DNA from: Piliocolobus tephrosceles | Taxonomy: Eukaryota; Chordata; Mammalia; Primates; Cercopithecidae | Direction: 5' to 3' | Assembly: GCF_002776525.5 (NCBI RefSeq) | Contig: NC_045434.1 | Location: 110,787,081 to 110,851,080 of the forward strand | DNA length: 64,000 bases | Shown: in pieces, positions 35,505-46,321 of the stretch | How the letters are laid out: each line of letters begins with the position of its first letter | How positions within the stretch are numbered: position 1 is the first letter of the stretch | Made by a program: the position numbers and the translations under genes | The notes under the pieces: model-generated | The model's input: only the letters and a program-made list of their open reading frames with translations | Told to the model about the DNA's origin: nothing | Database searches by the model: none

Positions 35505-36193
35505 CTTGCGGAGGGGGGGAAAAAAAGGTTATTCAGTACAAATGTTTACAATATTAAAAATATATATATTTCCCCTATGCCATTATAGATGAACATAACA
35601 TTAACAAGACCTTCCTGGATGGTTCATCTCAACTTCAAAAAGCACCAATAATACCCACTGGCATAAACCTTGAAATGAATTTACTGTATGAATAGACATA
35701 TAACAAGTAGAACAATAGGGTGGGTTTTTTTAAAGACTGCAATTGAAGATAACAGGACTGAACATATCCTTTATACTCATGTAACTGAGTAAAACATGTC
35801 GAAAAAATTCAGAAAAAAGTTTCACAATCAATTTATAATCTATCAATATATTCTAAATATAACTTAAAAAGTGAAACTATAAAAAGGTGAAGTTTAGTCA
35901 AACTTTTGCCCCATCTATTTTCATTCTGTAATTTATATGGAGCAACACAGACTACTCCATTATTGTAGAAAGGGGTCGATACAAAGCCATTTAAAAATCC
36001 ACCCTCATCTATGTTACCAAAGACAACAGCCATTATTTTAAGAAAACACTCATACAAATAATTGTTAAACAGCCAAAGAACACTTCAGGACTCTCACTTT
36101 TCAACTGTTTTAAACCATACATATAAAACTCTTCATTAAGCTTAACATTTCACTGTGGTTACCTGAAATCATTTTCTCCCTTTAGGGACACCA

Positions 36194-36273
36194 CTATAAC
36201 CACCATAACAAGGTCAGCGCCATGTTTTCTCTCTTCTTGTTCTCATACCTAACTCCTATCTCAAAACCAAACA
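36194..36273 (-). CDS. RBM15: RBM15 alternative terminal exon (VFGFEIGVRYENKK... tail)
   Basis: A long pyrimidine tract and tctgccacag acceptor precede TGTTTGG. Joined in phase 1 to the RBM15 donor it reads MIIVR then VFGFEIGVRYENKKREN and MALTLLWWL, stop TAG at 36194-36196. The human 977-aa isoform, from memory, ends in ...RYENKKRENLALTLL. Here the codon after LL is TGG, not a stop, so three residues (WWL) are added and the protein would be 980 aa. Frame, splice sites and similarity make this a firm exon. Confidence 0.88.
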
Positions 36274-39200
36274 CTGTGGCAGAGACAGAAAAAAAATGTC
36301 CAGAAATTCTCTCCAAAATTTTTTTTCACATAAAAGGTCATTAAGGCCCTCTTCTCAAGAGGATTTCCTAATTCTGTTACCAGAGTTTTTGGTGAATGGT
36401 TCCTATATGGACCCAAACTATAGTTTAAGCTGTATATGCATAATGAAAAATCTGTCTTTAAAAAGTGGATTTACATTTTTTATTTTTAAAAAAGCATTGT
36501 CAGTGAAAACCTGCTAATAGTTTTTAAATAAACCTAAACAATGTCTGACTCTGAAAGCAATAACCAAACACCTGACTCTTATTACTGGACCTAAAATGAC
36601 CTGTAAGTGAGTCAAGAAGGGCCAGAGTATATTTTACCTTCAAAAGGTGACAAATGCTTATAACCAGTCAGGGGATGGACATTTTAAGATGTAATCCTCA
36701 AAAGAAAAACTCTATCCACTCTCAGTTGAGAGTCAAAGTACACCAGGAATTTAAAACTTTGTGTGAAAAATTATTTACAGGAATCCCAACAAAATACTTA
36801 ACCAATAAGTTAAGCAGAACTACTGGCTAGGTATTGATTGCTTAATTTCCCATAAAATTGGAAGCTGTGATCTAAAAGTCTTATCTTCACGTTTATACCA
36901 ATAATACTTAATAGTCATTAAATGATATCCTGAAGTTTTCTTTCCATTCATTTTAACTGAGTTCCAGAAAAATCAACTACATTAAAATAATTAAAGAAAA
37001 AAGATAGAAAAAAATTGGTTGTTACAAAGAACATCCAACGTTGGGATTATTAAATCCTGGCTAATGAGAAGTAGAACCGGTTTTAGACTTTTGTTTTCAT
37101 TCGAATTCTTAAGGTTTAACTAGATACTTTATGGATATTATGAACCCGCACAAAAGAATGGGCAGTACAAATAAGCGGTTCATGTGGACTATGGCACTCT
37201 ATAGGTAATGACCAACTAAACATAATTAGTTTTTTATGATACATACATTTAGAAATGGTATCAAGCCATTGTTTCAAAAACACTGAAGCACAAATTGCCC
37301 AGACCTAACAAAAGTAGCAATGTCAAGTAAAGATTCAAACAAACATGGAGCAAAACCATAGTACTCTTCTGTAAGCTGTCACACTAACAAAAAAAAAAGA
37401 AAGAAAGAAAGAAAGAGAAAAGAAAAGAAATAAAACACACATTTTGGATGATAGTAAAATTAGATGTCATGGACTTCAAAAGAAAGAAAGAAAAAGAAAA
37501 GAAATAAAACACACATTTTGGATGATAGTAAAATTAGATGTCATGGACTTCACTCTCCAAAAGAGCATTGTCCAACTATCTCAACAAAAGATACTCAAAA
37601 GTTAATGGTTAGTCAGATTATTTAAACTGGAAAAATGTAGCTGGCCACAAATTATACTATGAGCCCATGTATGCACAGACTTCACACTTGCATTAGTTTC
37701 TGAACAGGTGTCTACTCCAAACCAAGCACTGCTTTTTGAAAGCAAGAAGCATAGTATTTTCCTAATAGGTACAAGGACCTTCATGCTCACAGCCTAGAAC
37801 CCTCCTTCTCTCAAAATGGCTAGTTTTTCCAGTTTAAAAAGAAACAAACAAAAAAACCCCCACAAAACCTGCAAACTTAAAAAAATTATAAATGCATAGT
37901 GAAAACCAAGAGGGATGACACAGCAGTGATGACACTTTCGTGCTGACATGCAGTAGACACCTGTCATAATGGAAAATAAAAATTACATGACATTTCCCTG
38001 GGTTATTATTGGTGCTATTTCAAAACTTCCAGCTTTGATAACAGAAAGAAAACAGTTGGGTTCTGCCAGGCTTCAAGTTAAGTCACTTTCACAGAACAGA
38101 AACATGACCATGATCCAGAAGGTCCAAAAGTCTCTAATCATAATTAAATATCAAGGGCCTTAGCTGAAGTCTTCAGCATTTAAATCAAGAGAGAAAAATA
38201 TACTTACTAATGACCTGACAAATTAGGGGTGGGACAGAGGGGATAGATTTAAAAAAAAAAAAAAAAATCCATTACTGTTAAGCAGCAAAAGTCCTTGTTG
38301 AGAACCAGAGGTTGGTATCATTATCACCTCTGAAAAAAAAAACTGTGAGGGTAAGTTAAATGATCCTGTATTAATTCCAGGTGTCTGGGAAAATAAAAAA
38401 TAAAAAAAGATTTTCCTACACTGACATTTCAATTCTGTAGCTGGACAGCAGTGAGAATACTAAACATAAAATTTCCAAGATGTTCAAAACATTTCCAATA
38501 ATGTAATGTCACTACTGTTTAAATACGAAAATAAAAAGACAAGCAAAATTTTAAGAGAGCACGTCAAAGGCATTTTATGAAGACTTTTTAAGAAAGTCTG
38601 CAATCCAAATATGGCTGATTTAAATGCCCACTGAAATAAAAGATGACTATGAGCCTGCAGACAACTCTTCTTTCTATTATTGAAACCAGAAATTTGAATG
38701 GATACAAAATCAAAAACTCATCTTTGATGAAGAACAGTTTTGAAATATGCACAATTAGAACTGTACCTGCTACACCTCTCTGAAAAAGTCAGTAAAAACA
38801 TCACCACACACCAATAACTGACCAAAGAATTCTGATTTTAAAAGCACCTACTCACTTCTTGCACACTAGTGTAAGCGTAAGACATATACGGTTTGTAACA
38901 GAGTCCTTAATTTTTACTGAACAGTTACTGCTACAAACCAAAAGTGCATACACGGGATACAGAACTCTAGAACAAATGATTTTAAAAATGCATGTTAAAG
39001 CAAATTCTCTGGGAATAAGCTGTATCTTAAGAAATACTCAAATACCTGATTAAAATAATTACATTGCTAAACAATTTACCAGCATATCTTTGAGATCCCT
39101 GATCAAATTTCAGTCACACACATTTCTGGTAAAAGAATTATTTACCTACACACCGATCGAGTCATTTTTAGGTGGCTATTACTCTCTTTATATGGTCAGT

Positions 39201-39572
39201 GGACTCCTTTCTCCAAATTCTGACTTTTCAAAATTTTGGTTTTGTAACTCAGAGGATTTTTTAGGTTCAAGATTAAAAAAAAAAAAAACTGAATAGAGGA
39301 AAAAAATTACTCATAAGGGTAGGAACTCCTAATTAAAGCAAATCTGTCTGCCTGCTACCTTTAGGGCATCCCTTTCACTTAAAATAATAGCTAAACAAAC
39401 AAAAAAATAGCTAAACTGTCCTGATTTCTATTTTAAAGACGTTTATAAAAATATAAAAAAGAAAATGCTACAACTAACAACTAAAAAGAAAATTGCATCT
39501 GATGCTGTATCCCATTACACATCACAAAACAGGAACCATGTCAAAGTAGTAAATACAAGTTACACATGGACT
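36274..39572 (-). other. RBM15: RBM15 intron 1 / 3' UTR of the unspliced isoform
   Basis: 3.3 kb without Alus or recognisable transposons. It holds a 74-bp tandem duplication (37404-37551) and GAAA-rich low-complexity DNA. Transcripts that skip the donor at 39584 would use part of it as 3' UTR. I see no further convincing exon. Confidence 0.6.
37404..37551 (+). repeat. 74-bp tandem duplication in RBM15 intron 1
   Basis: The segment ...gaaataaaacacacattttg...catggacttc at 37404-37477 is repeated at 37478-37551. The unique 3' 50 bp are identical; only the GAAA-rich start differs. Confidence 0.93.
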
Positions 39573-42446
39573 TTAGGACGCACCACGGACAATGATCATG
39601 ACCAGGTAATCTTCTTCAGATTTGGCCAGTGCCTTTGCAGGGGAATCCAGGAACTGCTGGGAGAACTCACAAGGTGGGAAGGCATGAAGGACCCCGGTGT
39701 TTTCCTTGTCTTTGTTGCCCCCCACAGGGAGGCTGATCACCCCGGCTGCCTGCTTTTGCTTTAAATAGGACACAAGGTTCCTAAGTGGCCTCTGAGTAGA
39801 AGTGGCAGTGTCTGATGCAGCTGAGGAAGAGGAGGACCGGCTGTCAGAACTTCCAGGCACAGCCAGAAGAATGGCATAACCATTGGGCCCTGCTACTTTG
39901 ATGCGTCGAGTTACTTCATCCAACTTGGGCTGGTCCAAACGGAGCCGCTGAGTGATCTTGAGCTGGGCCACTTTGCCTCCAGTTGAACCCTCCACAAGAA
40001 GACTACTAGCCACTTGGAGGTCACCCTGCAACAGATGCATGTTGGAAGGAAAGTTGCTGTTCTTCAGTAGAAGCATGCCCTGCCAGGCCAAACAGAGTTT
40101 GGGAGAGGCTGCTGCCGCAGAGGCTGTCCCCCCATCCTGTTTCTGAGACGGGGACTTCAGCTTGCAGGAAGCAGTGCTGGTGCTAGGTGCACTCCCATCA
40201 GAGCGGTCTTCTTTTTTCAGAGGGCTTTTTCCCTCAGTGGGAGCAGTTGTCCGGTGCTTCCTATCTCGTTCAGCTGATGCAGAGTTTTTACGGTCTCGCT
40301 TGTCACCCTGACTCTTCTCCAAACTACCTCGTCTGTCTCTGATTGGAGAGGGCCTTTCCAAGAGAAGACGGGAAGATCGATCATTGTCGCTGTTGTAACG
40401 ATCCCGGCTACTGCTCAATTCTGGACTGCGGTCAGGAGAAGGAGCGCAGTGACGTTTTCGTGGGCGGTCACTCTCAGGAGACCTATCCAGATGACGTCCT
40501 CCACTCTCCTCAGGCAGCCTTCGCTTCCTAGGCTGGTCTCTGCTGCTGGGCAGATCTCGATCACCTCTGTCCCGGTCCAAGGACCAACCATCCCGCCTGC
40601 GATCAAGGCTATCCAGTGGCTCGTAAGCAGGCACAGAAGTAGCTGCAGTCCGAGTGCTACGTTCTCGGACTGGGGGTGGGGGTGGCACCCAATCAGAGTC
40701 AGGATAAAGGTCCCTATCACGATCTCTGTATAGTAAGGGTGGTGTCCTATCCCGAGCACCCCTCAAAGGGTCAGGTGCCCGATGTCCAAAAGCATCTGTC
40801 ACCAGCTCATAATGAGTCAAGGGCAGAGGCTGCAGATACTGCTGCTGATAACGATGTTCGGTGTCGGCAAAGTCTACTCTAAGGCGTCGATCTGGGCCAC
40901 CAAGTGGGAAGCCCCGCATATGGGTCCAGGCAGCATGCGCTGCATCCAGGCTTTCATACTGGATATACGCCCAACTATCACCTTTTCGGTAGTCTATGGT
41001 GCGTATGGTGCCAAATCGATCAAATTCTCGTGCCAGGGCAGCAAGAGGAACCCAAGGTCCCAGGCCTCCCACCCAGAGGCGGGTGGTGGGTGTAGCTTTA
41101 CCATAACCAATTTTGATAGGATTCCGAATTATAATTTTGCCGGACATTGCTAATTTGGCCCGGTGAGACATATCTAAGTTCTCAAATTTGAGAAAGCCGT
41201 AAGTACTAGTCTGGCCGCGAGAAGGCCTCTTGATATCTACTTCTGTGATGACTCCAAAGCGATCAAACGCCCTTCTTAGATCACTCTCCGTTACAGTGAT
41301 GTCTAGGTTGCCCAAGAAAAGCGTCCGGTTAGCTCGCTGATCATCCTCAGGTGAAATCTCATCCACTTCTCTGAAAGGAGCAGCACCTGCTCCAGCTCCA
41401 ACCCTTGGCTCAAGACTGTATGCAGGGCGCACTCTCTCATAGAACGGGTAGTCTCTTTCTCTCTCCAGCTCTCGAGGCAATGGTGGCGGAGGTGGAGGGG
41501 GCAGGCGGCCAAGGGCCAACTGCTGCAGCCGGTAGTCTCTGTATCCCAAAGCAGCGCCACCAGGGGAAAGTGATCTCTGGCCTCCACCACCTCCAGGGGG
41601 GTGCCGGTGACCACCTACAGAGGCCCCGACCACGCTGGCTGATGGAGGATAAGTATCTTTGTCTAAAGGGGAGCGGCTGCGGCGCCGGCTCACATACACA
41701 GCTTCTATCTTCAGAGGCCGGTCATAGAGCACCAGGCGGCCTCTGGCATGCTTGGCCGCCCGCGCGTCCTCTGGCCGCCGGAAGTTCACAAAGGCTACCC
41801 GCTCATCCCCGCTGCCAGAACCCGACAGATGACTGATTTTGACACTTACATCACCGAAACGTTTGAACTCATGAAACAGGCCGTCCTCCACCGCTTCGTC
41901 ACTAAGCTGGGACCCCAACTCGCTTATCTTCAGAGTCTTGTATTCCGCGCCGTCCCCGCCGCCGGGAGCTGAGGAGGCGGCCCCAGAGGAACGTGACTCC
42001 CCGCCTCCACCCCGGGAGCTGCTGCGCGACTCGCCCCCGCCCGAAGAATTTTTGGTGCTCGGGGAGCTATAACTATGCAAGCGGCTACTGGAGCTGCCCC
42101 CACCGGTGTCATACTCGCGGCTGCCACCTCGACTGCTGGACTTGTCCAGGTGGAGACTCCGCCGCGACCCGCCGCCGCTATCGGTCTTTCCGCTGCTGCT
42201 CCCATTGCTGCCACCAGAGCCCCCTAACTTCTTGCTCCGCTCTCCGCGGGAAGTCGAGTCCTCACCACCACGGGAGCGTTTGGCCTTGACTGGCGAGCGC
42301 TCTTTTCCCTTCATTGTTGCGGGTCGTCGGAGGTCGTCTCCGCGGAGCTGATCAACCCGCCGCCCCGCGCTCGTTTCACACAGCGGAACCGCACGCCGCC
42401 ATCTTGGACTCCGCCGCGGCACAGGATCCCGCCCCGCATTCCTCAT
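39573..42446 (-). CDS. RBM15: RBM15, large coding exon (957-codon frame with intronic stop)
   Basis: RBM15/OTT1 is a nuclear SPEN-family RNA-binding protein. It guides the METTL3-METTL14/WTAP m6A writer complex to RNAs such as XIST, and acts in RNA export, splicing and megakaryocyte differentiation. The exon encodes a Ser/Gly-rich basic N terminus, RRM1 (~170-252), a Pro-rich linker, RRM2 (~374-451; RTLFLGNLDITVTESDLRRA), RRM3 (~455-529; TRLWVGGLGPWVPLAALA), an Arg/Asp/Ser-rich region (~560-750) and a SPOC domain (~777-954). Two starts are possible: Met1 at 42446 (MRNAGRDP) and Met45 at 42314 (MKGKERSP). Unspliced, the frame ends MIIVRGAS. A donor CCGTG|gtgcgt (last exon base 39584, phase 1) allows splicing to the tail exons at 36273 or 35504. 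The gene is intact. Many opposite-strand open frames here are shadows of its GC-rich codons. Confidence 0.97.
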   Translation of the reverse strand: MRNAGRDPVPRRSPRWRRAVPLCETSAGRRVDQLRGDDLRRPATMKGKERSPVKAKRSRGGEDSTSRGERSKKLGGSGGSNGSSSGKTDSGGGSRRSLHLDKSSSRGGSREYDTGGGSSSSRLHSYSSPSTKNSSGGGESRSSSRGGGGESRSSGAASSAPGGGDGAEYKTLKISELGSQLSDEAVEDGLFHEFKRFGDVSVKISHLSGSGSGDERVAFVNFRRPEDARAAKHARGRLVLYDRPLKIEAVYVSRRRSRSPLDKDTYPPSASVVGASVGGHRHPPGGGGGQRSLSPGGAALGYRDYRLQQLALGRLPPPPPPPLPRELERERDYPFYERVRPAYSLEPRVGAGAGAAPFREVDEISPEDDQRANRTLFLGNLDITVTESDLRRAFDRFGVITEVDIKRPSRGQTSTYGFLKFENLDMSHRAKLAMSGKIIIRNPIKIGYGKATPTTRLWVGGLGPWVPLAALAREFDRFGTIRTIDYRKGDSWAYIQYESLDAAHAAWTHMRGFPLGGPDRRLRVDFADTEHRYQQQYLQPLPLTHYELVTDAFGHRAPDPLRGARDRTPPLLYRDRDRDLYPDSDWVPPPPPVRERSTRTAATSVPAYEPLDSLDRRRDGWSLDRDRGDRDLPSSRDQPRKRRLPEESGGRHLDRSPESDRPRKRHCAPSPDRSPELSSSRDRYNSDNDRSSRLLLERPSPIRDRRGSLEKSQGDKRDRKNSASAERDRKHRTTAPTEGKSPLKKEDRSDGSAPSTSTASCKLKSPSQKQDGGTASAAAASPKLCLAWQGMLLLKNSNFPSNMHLLQGDLQVASSLLVEGSTGGKVAQLKITQRLRLDQPKLDEVTRRIKVAGPNGYAILLAVPGSSDSRSSSSSAASDTATSTQRPLRNLVSYLKQKQAAGVISLPVGGNKDKENTGVLHAFPPCEFSQQFLDSPAKALAKSEEDYLVMIIVRGAS

Positions 42447-42651
42447 TGGCCAATTAGCTCTCTCTTCTACAGTCTCATTGGGAAAATTATTTGTCTATCT
42501 TTACATCTCCCCGCGCTCCAGGAAGGCGCCCGCCCAACCACTGTTATTGGGTTCCCAACCCCCTAGTCAGAGTACCTCATTGGTTACATTTGTTGTCGAT
42601 CTTAACGGTTCCTCGCGCCAGGCTGTAGCTCCGCCCCTCGCACTCTGCGGT

Positions 42652-42657
42652 CACGTG
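42652..42657. promoter_or_regulatory. CACGTG E-box (gtcacgtgacc)
   Basis: A palindromic GTCACGTGAC-type site, the extended form preferred by USF and TFE3/TFEB, inside the CCAAT series. Confidence 0.45.
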
Positions 42658-42841
42658 ACCCAAAGTGTAGCTGTGTTGATTGGACAAAAAGTCTGCCCTG
42701 TAACGGTACTTCTTGCTCAGTGAAAGCAGCAACCCCTCCTCCTCATCCCTTTCATTGGCTTATAAACCCGTCCTTTAAACCACTATTTGGGAGGTGGGGC
42801 CAAGTTTCGGCGTTTTTTCGAGAGGCAGGCTCACAACGATA

Positions 42842-42849
42842 TCGCGAGA
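42842..42849. promoter_or_regulatory. TCGCGAGA motif (BANP/ZBTB33-type)
   Basis: Within atatcgcgagagac, matching most of the TCTCGCGAGA palindrome of CpG-island promoters that is bound by BANP when unmethylated. Confidence 0.5.
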
Positions 42850-43025
42850 GACGGTGAGCTCCCTCTTTCGACCCCCTTTTTCCAACTCCTCCGGCGGCTA
42901 AAAGAAGTTTAAATCTGATTGGATGTCTGCAAGGAAGTTGATAGGCTGAAATAAGTGTCCATCACTCGCTTAAAGGGGGTAGGCCCGTATAACGGAGGAG
43001 GCTGGCTGAAGGTGAAAGACTAGAA

Positions 43026-43031
43026 CACGTG
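43026..43031. promoter_or_regulatory. CACGTG E-box (aacacgtgct)
   Basis: Second CACGTG in the same island, 26 bp before a TCGCGAGA motif. Confidence 0.4.
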
Positions 43032-43056
43032 CTTGCTATGCGACGTCACTTAGATG

Positions 43057-43064
43057 TCGCGAGA
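43057..43064. promoter_or_regulatory. Second TCGCGAGA motif
   Basis: Within gatgtcgcgagagg, 215 bp from the first copy and just beside a gacgtcac CRE-like site. Confidence 0.5.
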
Positions 43065-43660
43065 GGGTGACTGTGCGCCAGCTACGCCTCCCCGCGTTTT
43101 TGGCGTTCTCCCCACAAACATTTGTTAAGTTCCGTGGGGTATTTGGCTGTGCTTCGGCCCTTGGAGTACGAAACTTCTGAGCTCCCCGCCGTCCTACCTG
43201 TGCCGATCAAGGGGCGGGGCAGACTCTCCGGCTGTCGGGGCCCTCCAGTCCCTCAGGAAGCCGTCCTGGGACGCCTAGCGGACACCATCTTATGTCGCTG
43301 TGGTAGCTGAGTGCACAGCCGGGGGAAGCCCCGCCCCCTGCGCGCGGGAGAGCGATGCCCGCGGTCACCCGGGCCCGCGGGGCAGGGAGTTCACGGTTCC
43401 TGCAGCTCCGGGTCACGCTGACGCCCCGGGGCGGTGCTAACACGTAACACGCGGGACCTTGAGAGCTAAGCAAAGCGGCTAAGACGCAGCCCTCGTCCAG
43501 AAGCCTGTCTCTCCCGGGCGCTCCCCGTTGCCGCCCAAGTACTCTGGACAACCGAGGGGAGTGACCGTCGTTCCCCGCCTCGTGGCCCGCGGGCGGAGCC
43601 GGAACTGTCAGGACACCGCGGGACGTGTCTTTGGGCTGCCTATTTTATGTTGTGTGGATT

Positions 43661-45660
43661 TTTAAATCCGGTATTCCCGTAAAATAGCAATGTTTGTTTT
43701 TAATATGTAATGCTTTTTCCCTGAAAATCATCAAGCTAAATTTAGGCTCCATGCAGATATGTCGTTTTTTATTCCCCCTGTGGCTTTTTGTATCCCTTGG
43801 CACTCGTCTTACTGTGTGTTAAAAGCCAGCAGCACAAGCACCTTGTGGCCGCTCCGGATCCACCTCGTTTGGCTCCTTCAGTCGTTCGCCTTACAACTTT
43901 AATTTCCATAGAGCGTTACTGTGGCGGACAGAGCACCTGTGAGAGGTGCAGGCGATGCCGAGCTTAGGGGGTTATGGCCTGTGCCCCAGCATCGCCGGTT
44001 GCTGCAGGGACGCAGCGCTGAGGTCACCACATCCTTTAGACCGTCTGCAACTCTCCCGGGTATGCGCCGGGGCGGAGGTTATATTGATCCCGTCCTCAAG
44101 CCTATTTCCCAATCTATAGTAGAGGGTGTGAGGTGTTTTTAAACATGACATTTTTCAGGGTAACAGTAATGTCCCAAAAGCTGAAACCTAAACTTGAAAA
44201 CTGTTAATATTAGTTAAGGAACTATAACCTAAATTTAGCCTTGGCTGAGCCATCCTTCTTTTTGTAAATAATCCTGAGGAATGTGAAGCTGTAGGCCTTT
44301 TATCTCTTGAATAAATCAAAGAAACTTGAAGGAAGAAGCTCAATTGTAAAGCATAAAAATCCACAATATTGTAATGTGTAGACATATTCATTGTATTAAA
44401 ATAGGAAATAAAACTTCAGAAGGCATAAAATAACGTGTATAATACACTACCATTTGTGGTTTTAAAAATATTTGTATTTTATGAGTACGTACATTTAAAA
44501 ATATTTTCGTGGAAACTTTCTTGACAACTACATGGGAAATTGTTCCTAGGATTGCCCTGAGGAGGGGTGTGAGGGTCTGGAGTAGGAGGGAGACTTCACT
44601 TTTCTTTGTAGAAATCTTTTGTTTCTACAAAGGGCGCGCTATTACTCCTTCAGTTTAAAAAATAACATTTTTAACTTTCCTTAAACTGTTTTTATGGAAA
44701 AAGTTTAAAATATATAAAAGAATACTATAAAGAACTCCCATGTGTACCCAACACCCTATTTCAACAATTATCAAATCATATGAATCTTGTTTCATCTGCA
44801 TCACTCTTCCCACTCTTCCTTTCTCCATTGTTTTCTAACAAACTTACCTGATATAATTTTCCTGCCCCAGTTGTGGAGTCAGCCATTTCTCCAGAGAGCT
44901 CTGGTTCCTTTTAGTGGGAAATGGTATTGAAAGATAAAAATCTGGATGCTGGAGGATACAAAATACATGAACATATTATTTGTAAAAGCATGAAATAAAA
45001 GAAAAAGTTTTACCTGGGTTTAAATGTTTCAAGGTTATATTAATAGACCACAAATGGAAATTGAAGTTAAGCCATTATCTGATTACTCAATATAACAGCC
45101 AATCGAGATAATAAACCAGGCACCAGAGTGACTTTTTAACCTTAATTGACCTGCTAAGGTGACTCACTGATCAAAGAAAAAGATAATGACCAAATCAGTA
45201 GTTTTCCAGACCTCATGATAGGGGTTGAGGGAGCACAAGATTTGAGAGAAATAATTCAGGGAGACAAGCAGACACCCAGTCTGCGTGAACATGCACCAGA
45301 GGCATGCCAAGCTTAGTGGCTTGCCACTTCAAATATCAGGGAGCTTGATGGAAGCTACTGCCTGCAGCTGGCTATAGTACAAAGGCTTGCCGAGGGGGAC
45401 TGGAAATCTGCCTGGAGCCAAGAGGACTAGTAAGCGTTATGCTTAAATGGAAAAGGCCTAGATTCCATTACAGTAACAGCCAAAATATTGCCTGTGATGT
45501 GTATGTGTGTACATGTGTGTGTGTTTCCACAACAACTGAATAATGACATAAGTTGGATCCATGCTGTAGTTAAATGATTTGTTTTCATTTCTTTTGTGTT
45601 CTTGCCCCCAAAATTACCCCATTCCCTGGCTCCCAGCAGATACTACCTGAAAATCCTTTG
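43661..45660. other. Sequence upstream of the RBM15 CpG island
   Basis: A second GC-richer patch at 43840-44110 contains gttatggcctgtgcccc and a short open frame without support. The rest is AT-rich. No Alu is present. Exons of a divergent RBM15-AS1-like transcript may lie here but I could not define any. Confidence 0.45.
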
Positions 45661-45672
45661 TGTTCTTTAAAG

Positions 45673-45958
45673 CAGTGGTCCCCAATCTTTTTGGCACCAG
45701 GGACCAGTTTCATGGAACTGTTCCACCTCAGATCATCGGGCATTAGATTCTCATAAGGAACACACAACCCACATCCATCACATACTCCATTCACAGTAGG
45801 GTTAGCCCTTCTCTGAGAATCTAATGCCTCTGCTGATCTGTCAGGTGGTGGAGCTCAGGCAGTAATGCTCCCTCCCCTGCCCCTCACCTGCTGTGCAGCC
45901 ACGTCCTAACAGGCAACTGACCATTACTGGTCCACAGCCTGGGGTCTGGGAACTCCTG
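45673..45958 (+). mobile_element. hAT-type DNA transposon fossil with 8-bp target duplication
   Basis: Starts CAGTGGTCCCCAATC and ends GGGAACTCCTG, the decayed inverted ends. CTTTAAAG at 45665-45672 and 45959-45966 is an exact 8-bp duplication, as expected for hAT. No coding capacity. Subfamily not asserted. Confidence 0.85.
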
Positions 45959-46011
45959 CTTTAAAGCATAAAGCTGCTTAGTGAGTTTTTCTTTTCTTTT
46001 ATGTTCTTTTG

Positions 46012-46042
46012 TTTTAGTTTTAGTTTTAGTTTTAGTCTTAGA
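46012..46042 (+). repeat. (TTTTAG)n head of an antisense Alu
   Basis: Five gttttag-type units derived from the complementary A-rich tail. Confidence 0.85.
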
Positions 46043-46321
46043 GACAGGGACTTGCTGTGTCACCCAGGCTGGAGTGTAATGGTGCAATCATAACTCACTG
46101 CAACCTCAAATTCCTGGGCTCAAGCAATCTTCCCGATTCAGCCTCCCATGTAGGTAGGACCACAGGCACACACCACCACACAGCTAATTTTTAAATTTTT
46201 TGTAGCAATGCGGTCTAGCCATGTTGCCCAGGCGTGTCTCAAACTCCTGGCCTCAAGTGATCCTCCTATCTCAGCCTCCCCAAAGTGCTGGAATTACAGA
46301 TGTGAGCCACAGTACCCGACC
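46036..46321 (-). repeat. Alu, AluJ-like, antisense
   Basis: 'cttagagacagggacttgctgtg ... cagtacccgacc'; full-length and old. Confidence 0.88.

Larger units (their letters stand above)
42445..42922. promoter_or_regulatory. Series of seven ATTGG (inverted CCAAT, NF-Y) boxes
   Basis: ATTGG occurs on the + strand, i.e. CCAAT on the RBM15 strand, at 42445, 42477, 42546, 42579, 42679, 42754 and 42918. A CCAAT also occurs at 42450 on the + strand. Two intervals are 32-33 bp, about three helical turns. NF-Y binds such boxes upstream of housekeeping start sites. Binding is inferred from the motif only. Confidence 0.6.
41400..43660. promoter_or_regulatory. RBM15: CpG island spanning the RBM15 5' coding region and promoter
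   Basis: Dense CG dinucleotides and high GC from the 5' third of the RBM15 exon to about 43.66 kb, where composition drops sharply to AT-rich. It contains Sp1-type GC boxes (ccgccc, gggcgggg near 43214), a CRE-like gacgtcac at 43042-43049 and the motifs listed separately. In human a divergent lncRNA (RBM15-AS1) starts on the opposite side of this promoter. A + strand transcript here is likely, but I could not define its exons. Confidence 0.85.

Noticed and set aside
38846..38935. Possible extra RBM15 exon with gtgagt donor on the - strand
   Set aside because: From the RBM15 phase it hits a stop after four codons, and I recall no such isoform.
41303..42351. Long open frames on both strands inside the RBM15 exon
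   Set aside because: Shadows of the GC-rich RBM15 coding sequence, which alone shows domain structure.
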